Below are positions 45,871 to 54,761 of a stretch of DNA of 64,000 bases, piece by piece; within the stretch, counting starts at the first letter, position 1; the number at the start of each line of letters is the position of its first letter. Source of the DNA: J027 sp965215855 (GTDB taxonomy: Bacteria > Chloroflexota > Anaerolineae > Aggregatilineales > J027); assembly GCA_965215855.1 (NCBI GenBank), contig CBDCER010000003.1:1116001-1180000 (forward strand), read 5' to 3'. Position numbers and translations under genes: made by a program. Below the pieces are notes generated by a model. The model was given only the letters and a program-made list of their open reading frames with translations. It ran no database searches and was not told the origin of the DNA.

Positions 45871-48446
45871 AGTTCACTCCTTCTCGTCGGCAGTGCAACG
45901 GCAAAAATAATACCGTCTTCTCCCTGTGATTTGATTGTAATATGCCCTTTGCATTTCTGCACAACTTGTTGGCAAATATGAAGGCCCAGACCGGTTCCTT
46001 TCCCCTGGGCTTTGGTGGTGAAAAATGCCTCAAATACTTTATCCTGCTGTTCCTCGGGAATACCAGGGCCATTATCCCATACTTCAACCTGAACCCATTC
46101 ACCGTCCTCGCTGGATGTGGAGCGAATGCCAATTTGCGGTTCGGGGCGGTCCTGTACTGCATCGCGAGCATTGAGTAGTAGATTTAGCCAGACATCTTCG
46201 AGGTGACCATATAAACCATAAGCGGCTGGTAATGATTCATCAAGATCAGCTTGCAAATCAATGCCCAGCCGTCCAATGTGTCCAGTAATCAGCGATAGGG
46301 TGTTTTGAATGGTGTTGTTGATTTCCATTAATTCTGGTTGGCTATCCTCCTGATCCTGATAGGACATGCTCAGGAGCCGCCGAACGACTTCGTGGGCACG
46401 TTGCCCAGCTCGATATATCGCCTGGAGCGCTTCCATGTCCATATCATCGGGCATTTTGTCGTCAATCAAAATTTCAGCATCGCCTAAAATCGTCGTTAGG
46501 GGATTATTGATTTGGTGGGCGACAGCGGCGGCCAGTTCACCAATAGCTGACATACGGGCGGACTGCACCAGCCGAACCTGGGTGCGGCGCAATTCTTCCA
46601 GGCTGTTTTGTAGATCATGATAAAGACGAGCGTTTTGCAGCGCATTAGCGGCTTGCACCACGAGGGCACGCGCCAAATTTAGCTCACGCTCGGTGAATTG
46701 GCGAACTTGCAAGGTATTGACAAGCAGAACTAATCCCAGTATCTCACCTGAATAGACCAATGGCATAGCCAAAAGCGAAGGGGCTACGAAAAGTTTCAGA
46801 AGTGCTGATACATCCGGTGTTGGGTCGTCATCGACCTTTGATAACTGCAATAAATCCCCCGATTCCAAACAGTTCATCAGACTAGGGTATTGCACCAAAT
46901 CCAGATAAGGCCAAGGCGCTTCTAACCAAATGCCACAGCCGATATCAAAACACTGGCTAAAAACCTCTTCTGATTTATGCCAACGCCAAAGGCTCCCAAA
47001 GCTTGTGCCAGTTTGTGCCAATAAATCTTGCATTACCAATTGGATCTGTCGTCGCTCATCAGCATGGCTGACATCGTATTGGATGGCAATCTTCGTTCCT
47101 ATGGCTTGCACAATACTCACATCAACATCATCAACAGTATCTAATGCACTCAACGACAATATCCCCAATGGTTGCAGGTCGATATTGGTATGGAGCGGGA
47201 TAGTCTGAGTTTTGTAGGTACTATGCTGATAGGAGACAACGGCACGAACCAGCTTCGATTTTGATAATGCCTTGTCAAATGTTGGGGCGTCTGAACCAGC
47301 CACTCGCGGGCCATTTTCGGGTGACCAATGCGCCTGTCGATAACTTGCCAGAATATTCAACCGATCTGTTGTGCGATCCCAGGCCGTGATTTCACACCAA
47401 TTCATCCCCAGCACACCCGTTAATTGTTCGGCGACCATTCGCAGCACGCCGTCCAGATCCAGTGTTGAGTTAACAGCTTCGCTGGCTTTAACCAATGTCA
47501 TCAGCTCTGATGAACGCGCAACTGATTCGCCATAGAGTCGGGCGTTCTCAATCGCCACTGCTGCATGAGAGGCCAATGCTTCTAGCAATGAGCGATCATG
47601 GTCGGTGAAATTCCGCTGAAACGTGCGATTATTGACACCCAATACGCCAATGATTTGGTCTTTGCTTTTTAAGGGGACATAGAGCAACGATTGAACGTAA
47701 TAAGCTGTGCTGATTTTGTGCCAACCAGAATGGGCGATCAACAAGGGTTGGCCGGTTTTGAACACCTGCCCAGCGAAGGAATCTTTGGTACGTATTCTGA
47801 AATCGCGGGCGGTTTCGCTATCTACGCCTTTGCCGGCGCGGACGAACAGGGAAGTAGCATCATCATCGGGAAGTAGCAACAAACCTTCTTCAGCAGATGT
47901 TAACGAGGTAGCGGCTTCGACCACTTTTCGTAAGATAGCGTTGAGTTCAAGGGTTGAGTTCAAGGTCTGAGCGATGTCGGACAGGGTGCGTTGTGCCCGC
48001 AGTTTGAGTGCCAGGACCGCGTAAACGCTGTCATCGTCTTCTTGCTCAATTCCAGGTAACAATGTATCGCGCTCTTTTTGAGGCTTTAGGCGTCGGAGGG
48101 TTTCGCGGACGGCATGTAACAATTGTTGCGCTCGCACGGGCAACAACACGGCCCCAGATGCACCATCAGGCACCTCGCCATCAGATTCAGTATTCATAAG
48201 AGCGATCCAGGGAAAGCGCCCAAATGCAATATCCTCCCGCAGTGCTTCCAGGATAACCTGAGCATCATTGCCCGACACACGCAAATCAACCAGAGCCAGA
48301 TCCACGTGGATTTCCTCGGCCAGAGAACAGGCCTCGTTGACAGAATAAGCATATTGAGGTTTATACCCGCCACTCTTCAGGATATTTTTTAGAAGATTGA
48401 AAAGATTATGGTCTTCCCCAATAATTAAGATGTTTTGCGTACTCAT
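45867..48446 (-). CDS. Multi-GAF sensor histidine kinase with N-terminal pseudo-receiver
   Basis: About 859 residues, no membrane helix. A receiver-like domain (1-125), three GAF domains (about 150-310, 320-480 and 490-630), HisKA with His in AAAVAHQINNPLTTI, and HATPase_c (NLLLNARDAV, DNGPGIPEEQQDK, GKGTGLGLHIC). The receiver has Asp in DLALVDLR but E-D for the acidic pair and no Lys (VLLPVRAQQ), so phosphotransfer may not occur there. ATG 48446 (MSTQNILIIGE) is chosen over a 25-codon extension to 48521. It is coupled to the response regulator downstream. Confidence 0.9.
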   Translation of the reverse strand: MSTQNILIIGEDHNLFNLLKNILKSGGYKPQYAYSVNEACSLAEEIHVDLALVDLRVSGNDAQVILEALREDIAFGRFPWIALMNTESDGEVPDGASGAVLLPVRAQQLLHAVRETLRRLKPQKERDTLLPGIEQEDDDSVYAVLALKLRAQRTLSDIAQTLNSTLELNAILRKVVEAATSLTSAEEGLLLLPDDDATSLFVRAGKGVDSETARDFRIRTKDSFAGQVFKTGQPLLIAHSGWHKISTAYYVQSLLYVPLKSKDQIIGVLGVNNRTFQRNFTDHDRSLLEALASHAAVAIENARLYGESVARSSELMTLVKASEAVNSTLDLDGVLRMVAEQLTGVLGMNWCEITAWDRTTDRLNILASYRQAHWSPENGPRVAGSDAPTFDKALSKSKLVRAVVSYQHSTYKTQTIPLHTNIDLQPLGILSLSALDTVDDVDVSIVQAIGTKIAIQYDVSHADERRQIQLVMQDLLAQTGTSFGSLWRWHKSEEVFSQCFDIGCGIWLEAPWPYLDLVQYPSLMNCLESGDLLQLSKVDDDPTPDVSALLKLFVAPSLLAMPLVYSGEILGLVLLVNTLQVRQFTERELNLARALVVQAANALQNARLYHDLQNSLEELRRTQVRLVQSARMSAIGELAAAVAHQINNPLTTILGDAEILIDDKMPDDMDMEALQAIYRAGQRAHEVVRRLLSMSYQDQEDSQPELMEINNTIQNTLSLITGHIGRLGIDLQADLDESLPAAYGLYGHLEDVWLNLLLNARDAVQDRPEPQIGIRSTSSEDGEWVQVEVWDNGPGIPEEQQDKVFEAFFTTKAQGKGTGLGLHICQQVVQKCKGHITIKSQGEDGIIFAVALPTRRSEL

Positions 48447-48661
48447 GAGTGTTTTATGCTTCCAGTTGTTTCGATGGCAATACCAGGATTGGCAACAGAC
48501 ATTTACAATTTTCATAATCAATATAACACTATTTTCGGGAATCTGTTGATTTCGGCATTAGCATTGTTCAGCAGCGCATGACATTTGATGATGAGAAGGC
48601 AATGGTTCCCAACCCCAAGATATTGTACAATGGCGCGGTAATGTCTAAAGTGAGGCAATGA

Positions 48662-49219
48662 ATGATTAAACAGATTGCGGTTTATTGTGGAGCTGGCGCT
48701 GGAACCAAACCAATTTATCGCCAGGGTGCGACAATATTGGGTAACGCGATGGCAGCACGGGGTATTGGTCTTGTTTTTGGCGGTGGCGGTAATGGCATGA
48801 TGGGAACCATCGCTGATGCAGTCGTGGAGGCTGGTGGCCGGACCGTGGGCGTTGCGGTCTTCAACAAAACAATAGATTGGCGCGAAGTGACTCACACCAA
48901 CCTGACAGAGCTGCATGAAGTCGCCGATATGCACACGCGCAAGGCAATGATGTTTGATCTAGCCGACGGATTTATCGCCATGCCAGGGGGGTATGGAACA
49001 CTGGATGAGTTATTTGAGATTATCACTTGGGCGAAAATTGGTCTTCATCACAAACCCATCGCGCTATATAACATTGCGGGCTATTTTGACCCATTGCTGG
49101 CGACGATCCGACATGCCGAGAATGAGGGGTTTATCCCGGAAGAAAATTATAATCTTGTTTACGCCAGCGATTCACCCGATGACATTCTCGACAGAATGTT
49201 GAACTCGAACGCGCATTAA
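48662..49219 (+). CDS. LOG-family nucleoside 5'-monophosphate phosphoribohydrolase-like protein
   Basis: 185 residues with family motifs GGGGNGMMGTIADAV, DMHTRKAMM and PGGYGTLDELFEI. LOG enzymes split cytokinin or other nucleotide monophosphates to free base and ribose 5-phosphate; in bacteria they probably clean up purine nucleotides. Length is typical (about 180-200). A GTGAGG sequence lies upstream of the ATG. It is divergent from the histidine kinase gene and overlaps the convergent phosphatase by 4 bp. Confidence 0.92.
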   Translation: MIKQIAVYCGAGAGTKPIYRQGATILGNAMAARGIGLVFGGGGNGMMGTIADAVVEAGGRTVGVAVFNKTIDWREVTHTNLTELHEVADMHTRKAMMFDLADGFIAMPGGYGTLDELFEIITWAKIGLHHKPIALYNIAGYFDPLLATIRHAENEGFIPEENYNLVYASDSPDDILDRMLNSNAH

Positions 49220-50043
49220 GGGCGTGGCGCAGCATCTCCTAAACGCAAAACAGCCAACATAGCATCGTGAATTCCTCCGTTGGAGACGACGAGGCGTGGT
49301 TTAGTGACGATGATTTCATCTTGTCTGCCATTATAATCACTGACTATTCCCCCAGCTTCCAAAACAAGCAATACACCTGCCAGGACATCCCAGGGATTGA
49401 GTTTTTGCTCCCAATAACCATCAAAACGTCCGGTGGCAACGTAGGCTAGATCTAGGGCAGCAGACCCCATACGCCGCACACCGCGTGTCCGTACTACGAA
49501 TTGTCCCCACAGTGCTGCATTGTTTTCGGAATCTGTCCATTTATCGTAAGGAAAACCGCTGGCGACGACGGCAGATGAGAGCTTGGTGGTAGACGATACT
49601 TGAATCGACTGGCCGTTCAGAGACGCTCCCCTACCTTTGGCTCCAGCGAAACATTCATCACGCATAGGGTCATAGATTACGCCAACCAGCGGCCAACCAT
49701 CAGATCCAGCCAGTGCCATACTGACACAATAATGAGGAATACCATGCGCGAAATTGGTTGTGCCGTCCAGTGGATCAATGAACCAGCGATAGTCTGTGCC
49801 AGTCTGCCCATTGTTATAATCGCCACCTTCTTCTCCCATGATCTGATGGTCGGGAAAGTTTCTGGTCAATCGTGACACGATCAGAGTCTCGGCAGCACGA
49901 TCTGTTTCAGTCACCAGATCATTGTCAGCAGATTTGTGGTCAGTGAGGTGGGGGTGACGGGCCTGATCGCGCAATAAGACGCCCGCTTCCTGGGCTATAT
50001 CAATGGCTATTGTCAAAATCTCGGTTAGTTCCGGTTCGTTCAT
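49216..50043 (-). CDS. Inositol monophosphatase family protein
   Basis: 275 residues. The metal-binding motifs of the IMPase/FBPase/CysQ superfamily are clear: GEEGG, IDPLDGTTNFAHG and WDVLAGVLLVLEAGG. The enzyme hydrolyses a phosphomonoester (inositol-1-phosphate or a related sugar/nucleotide phosphate) with Mg2+. The ATG overlaps the stop of the upstream TrmA/RlmD-family gene by 4 bp, so they form an operon. Specificity cannot be read from the sequence. Confidence 0.93.
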   Translation of the reverse strand: MNEPELTEILTIAIDIAQEAGVLLRDQARHPHLTDHKSADNDLVTETDRAAETLIVSRLTRNFPDHQIMGEEGGDYNNGQTGTDYRWFIDPLDGTTNFAHGIPHYCVSMALAGSDGWPLVGVIYDPMRDECFAGAKGRGASLNGQSIQVSSTTKLSSAVVASGFPYDKWTDSENNAALWGQFVVRTRGVRRMGSAALDLAYVATGRFDGYWEQKLNPWDVLAGVLLVLEAGGIVSDYNGRQDEIIVTKPRLVVSNGGIHDAMLAVLRLGDAAPRP

Positions 50044-51251
50044 GTTTTCCTCGTAAACAATGCTACACAGGTAATCGCGGTGGTATGGGGTGCAAAATCA
50101 AGGGGTTGTACAGTCAACAGTCGGTAACCATGCTCGCGCACCAACGTCTTTGCATCACGGGCGAAGCTGATCGGGTTTTGTCCAACATAAACGAGGGTTG
50201 GAACTCGCAATGCTGCCATTAAAGTCCGATTCAGCCCTTGTTTGGGTGGGTCCACAACGGCGGCGTTATAATCCATATCAGGTGATAACACGGCATCAAC
50301 GCGCCCTTCGATAATGTCTATGTTGTCCAGGTCGGCCAAATTTTCCTCGGCGTCAGTTGCGGCAGGAGGATAGCTGTCGATATAGGTGACATGGCTGACA
50401 TAGGGGGCGATAAAGGCAGAAAATGTGCCAATGCCACCATATAGATCGAGTATCGTTTGATCGCGTCGTAGCTTCAAAAAGTGCATGACGACTTCTATCA
50501 GACGCTCAACTTGTCGAATATTAGCGCGATAGGCCACGCCAGCAGTGATGCGAAATGTCCGGTCGTAAATGCGCTGACGGATGTGGGTTGTGCCGATCAT
50601 GTTGAACGGCTCATGATGGCTCAACAGAAAATTGAGCGAGGCTGGAAAGGTAGTCTTTAGCTCAGGTGGTGAATCATCGACAGTTTGCAGCACCAACATC
50701 CGTTCACCGGCTTCGTTAACCCACACGTCCAACGATTTGAGCGTATCTAAAGCCAGGTTGAGTTCATCAATGACGGTCATGATTTCGGGGTGAGCGATAG
50801 GGCACTCGGCAATGGGCAAAACCGATGTCTGATCATATGTAGGGAAGCCGAGTTGACCATCGGGAGCGGGGAGGAATTGCGTGTGGTGAGTATAGCCCCA
50901 TGTCTCTGGGCTGCCGATTGTCAATTGCACAGGTGGTTCTCGGAAACCGCCCGCCGTCTCGAGCAAAGTAGCAACGATGTCCGTTTTTAGCGCGAGTTGG
51001 GCTGGATAATCAATATGTTGCCACTGACAGCCGCCACATTTCCCAAAATGGGAACAGCCCGGCAAGATGCGATCCGCTGATGGACCCTGAAGAGTTACCC
51101 CTTTACCAATGGCAAATTCGCCTTCGTCACCGACAATGCGAACGGTCAGCGTCTCGCCCGGCACAACGTAGGGAACAAGTACCGCTCGCCCCTGATGGTA
51201 ACCGATGCCACGCCCGTCGGTGGCGATATCTGTAATGGTTATCTCTACCAA
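50040..51251 (-). CDS. TrmA/RlmD-family RNA m5U methyltransferase-like protein lacking catalytic Cys and Glu
   Basis: About 404 residues: TRAM domain (VEITITDIATDGRGIGYH), a 4Fe-4S motif (CSHFGKCGGCQW with later Cys in AECPIA), and a SAM domain (ILDLYGGIGTFS, AVVDPPKQGLN). The nucleophile segment, usually VYVSCNP, reads VYVGQNP (Gln codon 50178-50180). The general-base segment, usually PHTxHxE, reads PHTTAIT (Thr codon 50070-50072). The fold and cofactor sites are kept, but 5-methyluridine formation by the known mechanism is not expected. The start is uncertain: the frame begins at 51335, overlapping the divergent gene; TTG 51251 (AGAGGTCAAGG upstream) avoids this. Confidence 0.82.
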   Translation of the reverse strand: MVEITITDIATDGRGIGYHQGRAVLVPYVVPGETLTVRIVGDEGEFAIGKGVTLQGPSADRILPGCSHFGKCGGCQWQHIDYPAQLALKTDIVATLLETAGGFREPPVQLTIGSPETWGYTHHTQFLPAPDGQLGFPTYDQTSVLPIAECPIAHPEIMTVIDELNLALDTLKSLDVWVNEAGERMLVLQTVDDSPPELKTTFPASLNFLLSHHEPFNMIGTTHIRQRIYDRTFRITAGVAYRANIRQVERLIEVVMHFLKLRRDQTILDLYGGIGTFSAFIAPYVSHVTYIDSYPPAATDAEENLADLDNIDIIEGRVDAVLSPDMDYNAAVVDPPKQGLNRTLMAALRVPTLVYVGQNPISFARDAKTLVREHGYRLLTVQPLDFAPHTTAITCVALFTRKT

Positions 51252-51308
51252 AACCTTGACCTCTGGGAGTATAATTTTCTGTTCAAAACATTGGCAGGAT
51301 AGCGCAAA

Positions 51309-51836
51309 TTGACAACGATTTCCAACCATCCTCATCCAAAAGCCAGGACTCAGCGCATCGTTGGGCTGTTCGCGGGCCTGGGATTGCTCGGTGCCCTTTT
51401 GGGCAGTCTGGGCCTGTTATTCATCGGGCTGGCATATGGGTTGATTTTGATGTTAATCATGATTCCATTTCTGTTGGCGCTGAGTATGCCATTGCTATTG
51501 CTGACATCGCTGCATCCGGCGGTACGAGTAGAGGAAAAAGGGCTACATTTGAAGCCATTAGTTTTCCGAACCAGTTTTCTTGAGTGGGACGCCATCGTGG
51601 GGATGGTTGAACATTCGCTGGTGAAGCCGCCACCGCCAAGCAAAATCAGACGGCGAGACCCCCATCAAGGGGAAATGTTTTTGGTTCAACCAGGGCATTT
51701 ACCCTGGCACTATCGTATGGTTGGAGTGATCGCAGGGCATGGCTTCCAACCCGTTTTTGCTATCTCGAATCGCACACACGTTGATCATGAACGCTTGCGC
51801 GACACTATTCACCAACACTTATCTACAGGAAAGTGA
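51309..51836 (+). CDS. Small membrane protein with two helices and a cytoplasmic PH-like domain
   Basis: About 175 residues starting at TTG 51309, with CAGGA nine bases upstream. Residues about 18-65 form two hydrophobic helices; the rest is a short beta-rich region (VRVEEKGLHLKPLVFRTSFLEWDAIVGMVE), reminiscent of bacterial PH-like or DUF304-type membrane proteins. It ends 6 bp before the GT4 gene. I do not recognise a precise family; a membrane-associated accessory role is possible. Confidence 0.62.
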   Translation: MTTISNHPHPKARTQRIVGLFAGLGLLGALLGSLGLLFIGLAYGLILMLIMIPFLLALSMPLLLLTSLHPAVRVEEKGLHLKPLVFRTSFLEWDAIVGMVEHSLVKPPPPSKIRRRDPHQGEMFLVQPGHLPWHYRMVGVIAGHGFQPVFAISNRTHVDHERLRDTIHQHLSTGK

Positions 51837-51842
51837 CAAACC

Positions 51843-53039
51843 ATGCCCAATATCTTGATGCTAACCCCTTATCTACCTTATCCACCAGTGAGTGGTGGCC
51901 GGGTGCGAACTTATAGCCTAGTAAAGCGACTGTCGCGTGAACACAATATTACGGTTGTTTGTTTTGGACGTCCCGAAGAGCAAGATTTTGATCTGGAGCC
52001 GATGCGGAAATATTGCGAATTGGTGGTTGTTGATCGGCCATCCAGCCCCAGCACATTTAAGGCAGCTCGGATGACACTAACAGGTATTAAACCAATCACC
52101 ATGCGCCTATATACCACACAGAAATTTCGCGAGACTATCACCCGTTTGTTGAGTGAGCGTCAATTCGATGTAATCCATGTTGAATCGTTTTATATGATGC
52201 AAAATATTCCAACAGAGTCGACAGTACCGGTGTTGCTATCTGAACCGGCGATTGAATATGTAGCATGGTGGCGTCATGCACGGGTGGCCCAACCTTTTAT
52301 TCAGCGGCCCGGTATTGCATTGGAATCACTCAAAATGCGTCGGTATGAGCCGCGAACCTGGAAACAAGCAGATATAGTCGGCGTGATGTCAGATGTGGAT
52401 GCCGCTGTCATTCATAAGACTACATCAGGTGTAAAAACCATGCCCACACCTAATGGGGTGGATGTCGAATATTTTCACCCTGGCGAAGGCACACGTGAGC
52501 CAGCCACCACAATTTTTATGGGCGATTACAAATATTTCCCCAACGCAGATGGAGTTCTGTATTTCGTTAACGAGATTATGCCCCTGATCCGTGCCCATAA
52601 TCCTGATTTTACGCTGACATTGCTCGGTAAAGACCCTACACCAGAGTTAATGGCGCTCGATAAAGACCCGTATTCGGGGGTTATTGTCACTGGCCTGGTG
52701 GAAGACACACGCCCTTATCTGACCAAATCGACTGTATTTGTGTGTCCCATTCGCAGCGGAAGCGGCACGCGTTTCAAACTTTTGGAAGCGATGGCGTGCG
52801 GTATTCCGGTGGTGAGTACCTCGGTGGGATGCGAGGGATTGGGTGCAGAGCATGGCAAACATCTACTGATAGCAGATACACCCCAAGCATTTGCTGAGGC
52901 AGTGTTAGAGTTGATTGATAAGCCAGAAACCGCCCGCAAACTCGCGCAAGACGGACGACAATGGGTCGTACAAAATCATGCCTGGGAAAACAGCGCCCGA
53001 TTAGTTGCCGATGCTTACCGGCAGTTGATGAACTCGTAA
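51843..53039 (+). CDS. Glycosyltransferase family 4
   Basis: 398 residues, GT-B fold. The N-terminus (PNILMLTPYLPYPPVSGGRVRTYSLVKRLS) and C-terminus (GSGTRFKLLEAMACGIPVVSTSVGCEGLG) are typical of sugar transferases close to TIGR03087-type exopolysaccharide enzymes. The acceptor and donor sugar are unknown. It follows the small membrane protein by 6 bp and its stop lies one base from the stop of the convergent aminotransferase. It may serve the same surface glycan as the sugar dehydrogenase downstream at 54762; this is inference. Confidence 0.9.
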   Translation: MPNILMLTPYLPYPPVSGGRVRTYSLVKRLSREHNITVVCFGRPEEQDFDLEPMRKYCELVVVDRPSSPSTFKAARMTLTGIKPITMRLYTTQKFRETITRLLSERQFDVIHVESFYMMQNIPTESTVPVLLSEPAIEYVAWWRHARVAQPFIQRPGIALESLKMRRYEPRTWKQADIVGVMSDVDAAVIHKTTSGVKTMPTPNGVDVEYFHPGEGTREPATTIFMGDYKYFPNADGVLYFVNEIMPLIRAHNPDFTLTLLGKDPTPELMALDKDPYSGVIVTGLVEDTRPYLTKSTVFVCPIRSGSGTRFKLLEAMACGIPVVSTSVGCEGLGAEHGKHLLIADTPQAFAEAVLELIDKPETARKLAQDGRQWVVQNHAWENSARLVADAYRQLMNS

Positions 53040-53040
53040 C

Positions 53041-53868
53041 TCAGATCGGCTCTAGGTGGGCTTCAACCCAAGCATCGTAGTGTTTTGCTATCTGTTGCGT
53101 CAGAGGGCCAGGCCTACCTGTGCCGATGGTATAGGTGTCAATTTGTACAATGGGTATGACACCCCGGCTACTACTGGTCAAAAATGCTTCGTTCAGCGTA
53201 GGAATATCACGAGCACTGATAGGTAACAATTTCAGTGGCAAAATATCACGAATCATTTGTAAAGCGATTTTTCGAGAAATGCCATTCAACACACATGACT
53301 CATCGGCGGTATACAACACATCGCTTTGAATCGCATAGAAATTGCTGCCAAAACCTTCCAACAAGTGTTGGTGATCATCTACGATAATACCTTCATAAGC
53401 AGCGGGCGGGAGAGTCTTCAGGGCTGTTTCGCGGCGAGCCATCCACTCGTTGGTTTTAGAACGAGGATTATGGCGTGTAATAGCGGCAGTTGCCACATAG
53501 ACACCATCGGTTTTGACCGCCGGGGGCACACCAGCGAACGGCTCTAGGGACAGGATCAATCGGGTAGGGTCATCTCGTGGGGCAGTGATTCGAAAACGGG
53601 AATTTTCATAGCCTGAACGGTCAATCAGCGCCCGCAATGCCATTCGCAATGCATGACGATCTAATTGGAGGGAAATGCCTTCCAACCGAGCCGACTCTTC
53701 CATGCGATCTAAATGAGCATCCAATAATAAGGTGCGGTTCCGGTTGAATGTACTCGCGATAGTATAAACACCTTGTCGTTCAAATTTGGCAGCTTCGCGC
53801 AATGAGTCGGCAGTGTAGTCAGCATCAAATAGCCCAGTGGGTGTCAAGACTCCAATGGTGGTTGGCAT
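53041..53868 (-). CDS. Class IV PLP aminotransferase (BCAT/aminodeoxychorismate lyase-like)
   Basis: 275 residues of fold-type IV. The PLP-binding Lys lies in HNPRSKTNEWMARRETAL. EGFGSNFYAI and NGISRKIALQMI match ADC lyase/D-amino acid or branched-chain aminotransferases. The sequence does not distinguish these functions. It converges on the GT4 gene with a one-base gap and is divergent from rpmF. Confidence 0.88.
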   Translation of the reverse strand: MPTTIGVLTPTGLFDADYTADSLREAAKFERQGVYTIASTFNRNRTLLLDAHLDRMEESARLEGISLQLDRHALRMALRALIDRSGYENSRFRITAPRDDPTRLILSLEPFAGVPPAVKTDGVYVATAAITRHNPRSKTNEWMARRETALKTLPPAAYEGIIVDDHQHLLEGFGSNFYAIQSDVLYTADESCVLNGISRKIALQMIRDILPLKLLPISARDIPTLNEAFLTSSSRGVIPIVQIDTYTIGTGRPGPLTQQIAKHYDAWVEAHLEPI

Positions 53869-53936
53869 ATGTTATCCCAGCAAAATAGATATACAATTTC
53901 CCAAATTATACCTGGGGGCTTAATCAACAGCAGCCC

Positions 53937-53965
53937 TTGTTTTTGCGGTAAAAGCATGATAACAT
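53937..53965 (+). promoter_or_regulatory. Candidate sigma-70 promoter for rpmF
   Basis: TTGTTT (53937-53942) and TAACAT (53960-53965) are 17 bp apart and lie 49 bases upstream of the rpmF start in the divergent gap. The match is partial. Confidence 0.45.
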
Positions 53966-54013
53966 GCCGTGCGATTTTGTTGCAGAAAGTCATTTGTAGG
54001 AAAAGGTAATCTG

Positions 54014-54199
54014 ATGGGGCCTCTACCCAAACGTAAAATTTCACGACGGCGTAAACGTCAACGTCGCGCCCATGATGCCCTGACTCCGACCCACCTGGTG
54101 CGGTGCGATACTTGTGGTGAGTATAAACCTTCTCATCAGGTCTGCCCACATTGTGGAACATATAGAGGGCGTGAAGTCATCGAGATTGAAGAAGAGTAA
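54014..54199 (+). CDS. rpmF: 50S ribosomal protein L32
   Basis: 61 residues. The highly basic N-terminus (PLPKRKISRRRKRQRRAHDAL) and the CxxC-type zinc ribbon (CDTCGEYKPSHQVCPHCGTYRGREVI) are diagnostic. AGGAAAAGG lies upstream of ATG 54014; an extension to 53969 encodes unrelated residues. Four zinc cysteines are all present, so it is the C+ form of L32. It stands alone before a GNAT gene. Confidence 0.96.
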   Translation: MGPLPKRKISRRRKRQRRAHDALTPTHLVRCDTCGEYKPSHQVCPHCGTYRGREVIEIEEE

Positions 54200-54302
54200 C
54201 AGCGCGACCTTCTATAAATTGAGACGAGAACAGGCACAGGCCGTTTCCCGTGTGATGGGATGCGGTCTTTTGTCATTAATTTATAAGGATATTGTTGGCT
54301 AA

Positions 54303-54746
54303 ATGCAGGCTGTGTATTTTCGAGAACTCAATGCAGCCGATATATCCACCTTGCACGTCTGCTGCTGGCCTGAAAAAGATAGGACAGTAATTGTGGAATT
54401 AGCGCAGCGTGTCCAAAAAATGGCTGAACAGCGCCGAGGTGGTGCTGTGGTGGCGGTTGTCGATGGGCGCGTCTGTGCGTTTGGTATGGTAACACTGTGG
54501 CGAGAAATCGGTGAAATCAGCGATTTGGTAGTCCATCCTGCGATCCGTGGTCAAGGTATTGGCACGGGAATGATTGAGCAACTCAGTACATTGGCGCAGA
54601 AATTAGGAGCTACAATTCTGGAGATTGGTGCAAAGGTAGAAAATACGCGAGCATTGGCATTGTATCAACGATTGGAGTTTGAAGCACATCGTACTGTGGA
54701 ATTATTGGCCGACGCACCGATTCTTTACTTGCGGAAACAGATCTAG
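54303..54746 (+). CDS. GNAT family N-acetyltransferase
   Basis: 147 residues. The acetyl-CoA binding motif is IRGQGIGTGMIEQLS, after VGEISDLVVHP-like strands, and ALALYQRLEFEAHRTVEL follows. The enzyme transfers acetyl from acetyl-CoA to an unidentified amine. It begins 103 bp after rpmF and ends 15 bp before the nucleotide-sugar dehydrogenase, so it may be co-transcribed with that gene; an acyltransferase modifying an amino sugar is one possibility but is only an inference from position. Confidence 0.88.
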   Translation: MQAVYFRELNAADISTLHVCCWPEKDRTVIVELAQRVQKMAEQRRGGAVVAVVDGRVCAFGMVTLWREIGEISDLVVHPAIRGQGIGTGMIEQLSTLAQKLGATILEIGAKVENTRALALYQRLEFEAHRTVELLADAPILYLRKQI

Positions 54747-54761
54747 GAAAGGCAAATAGGG

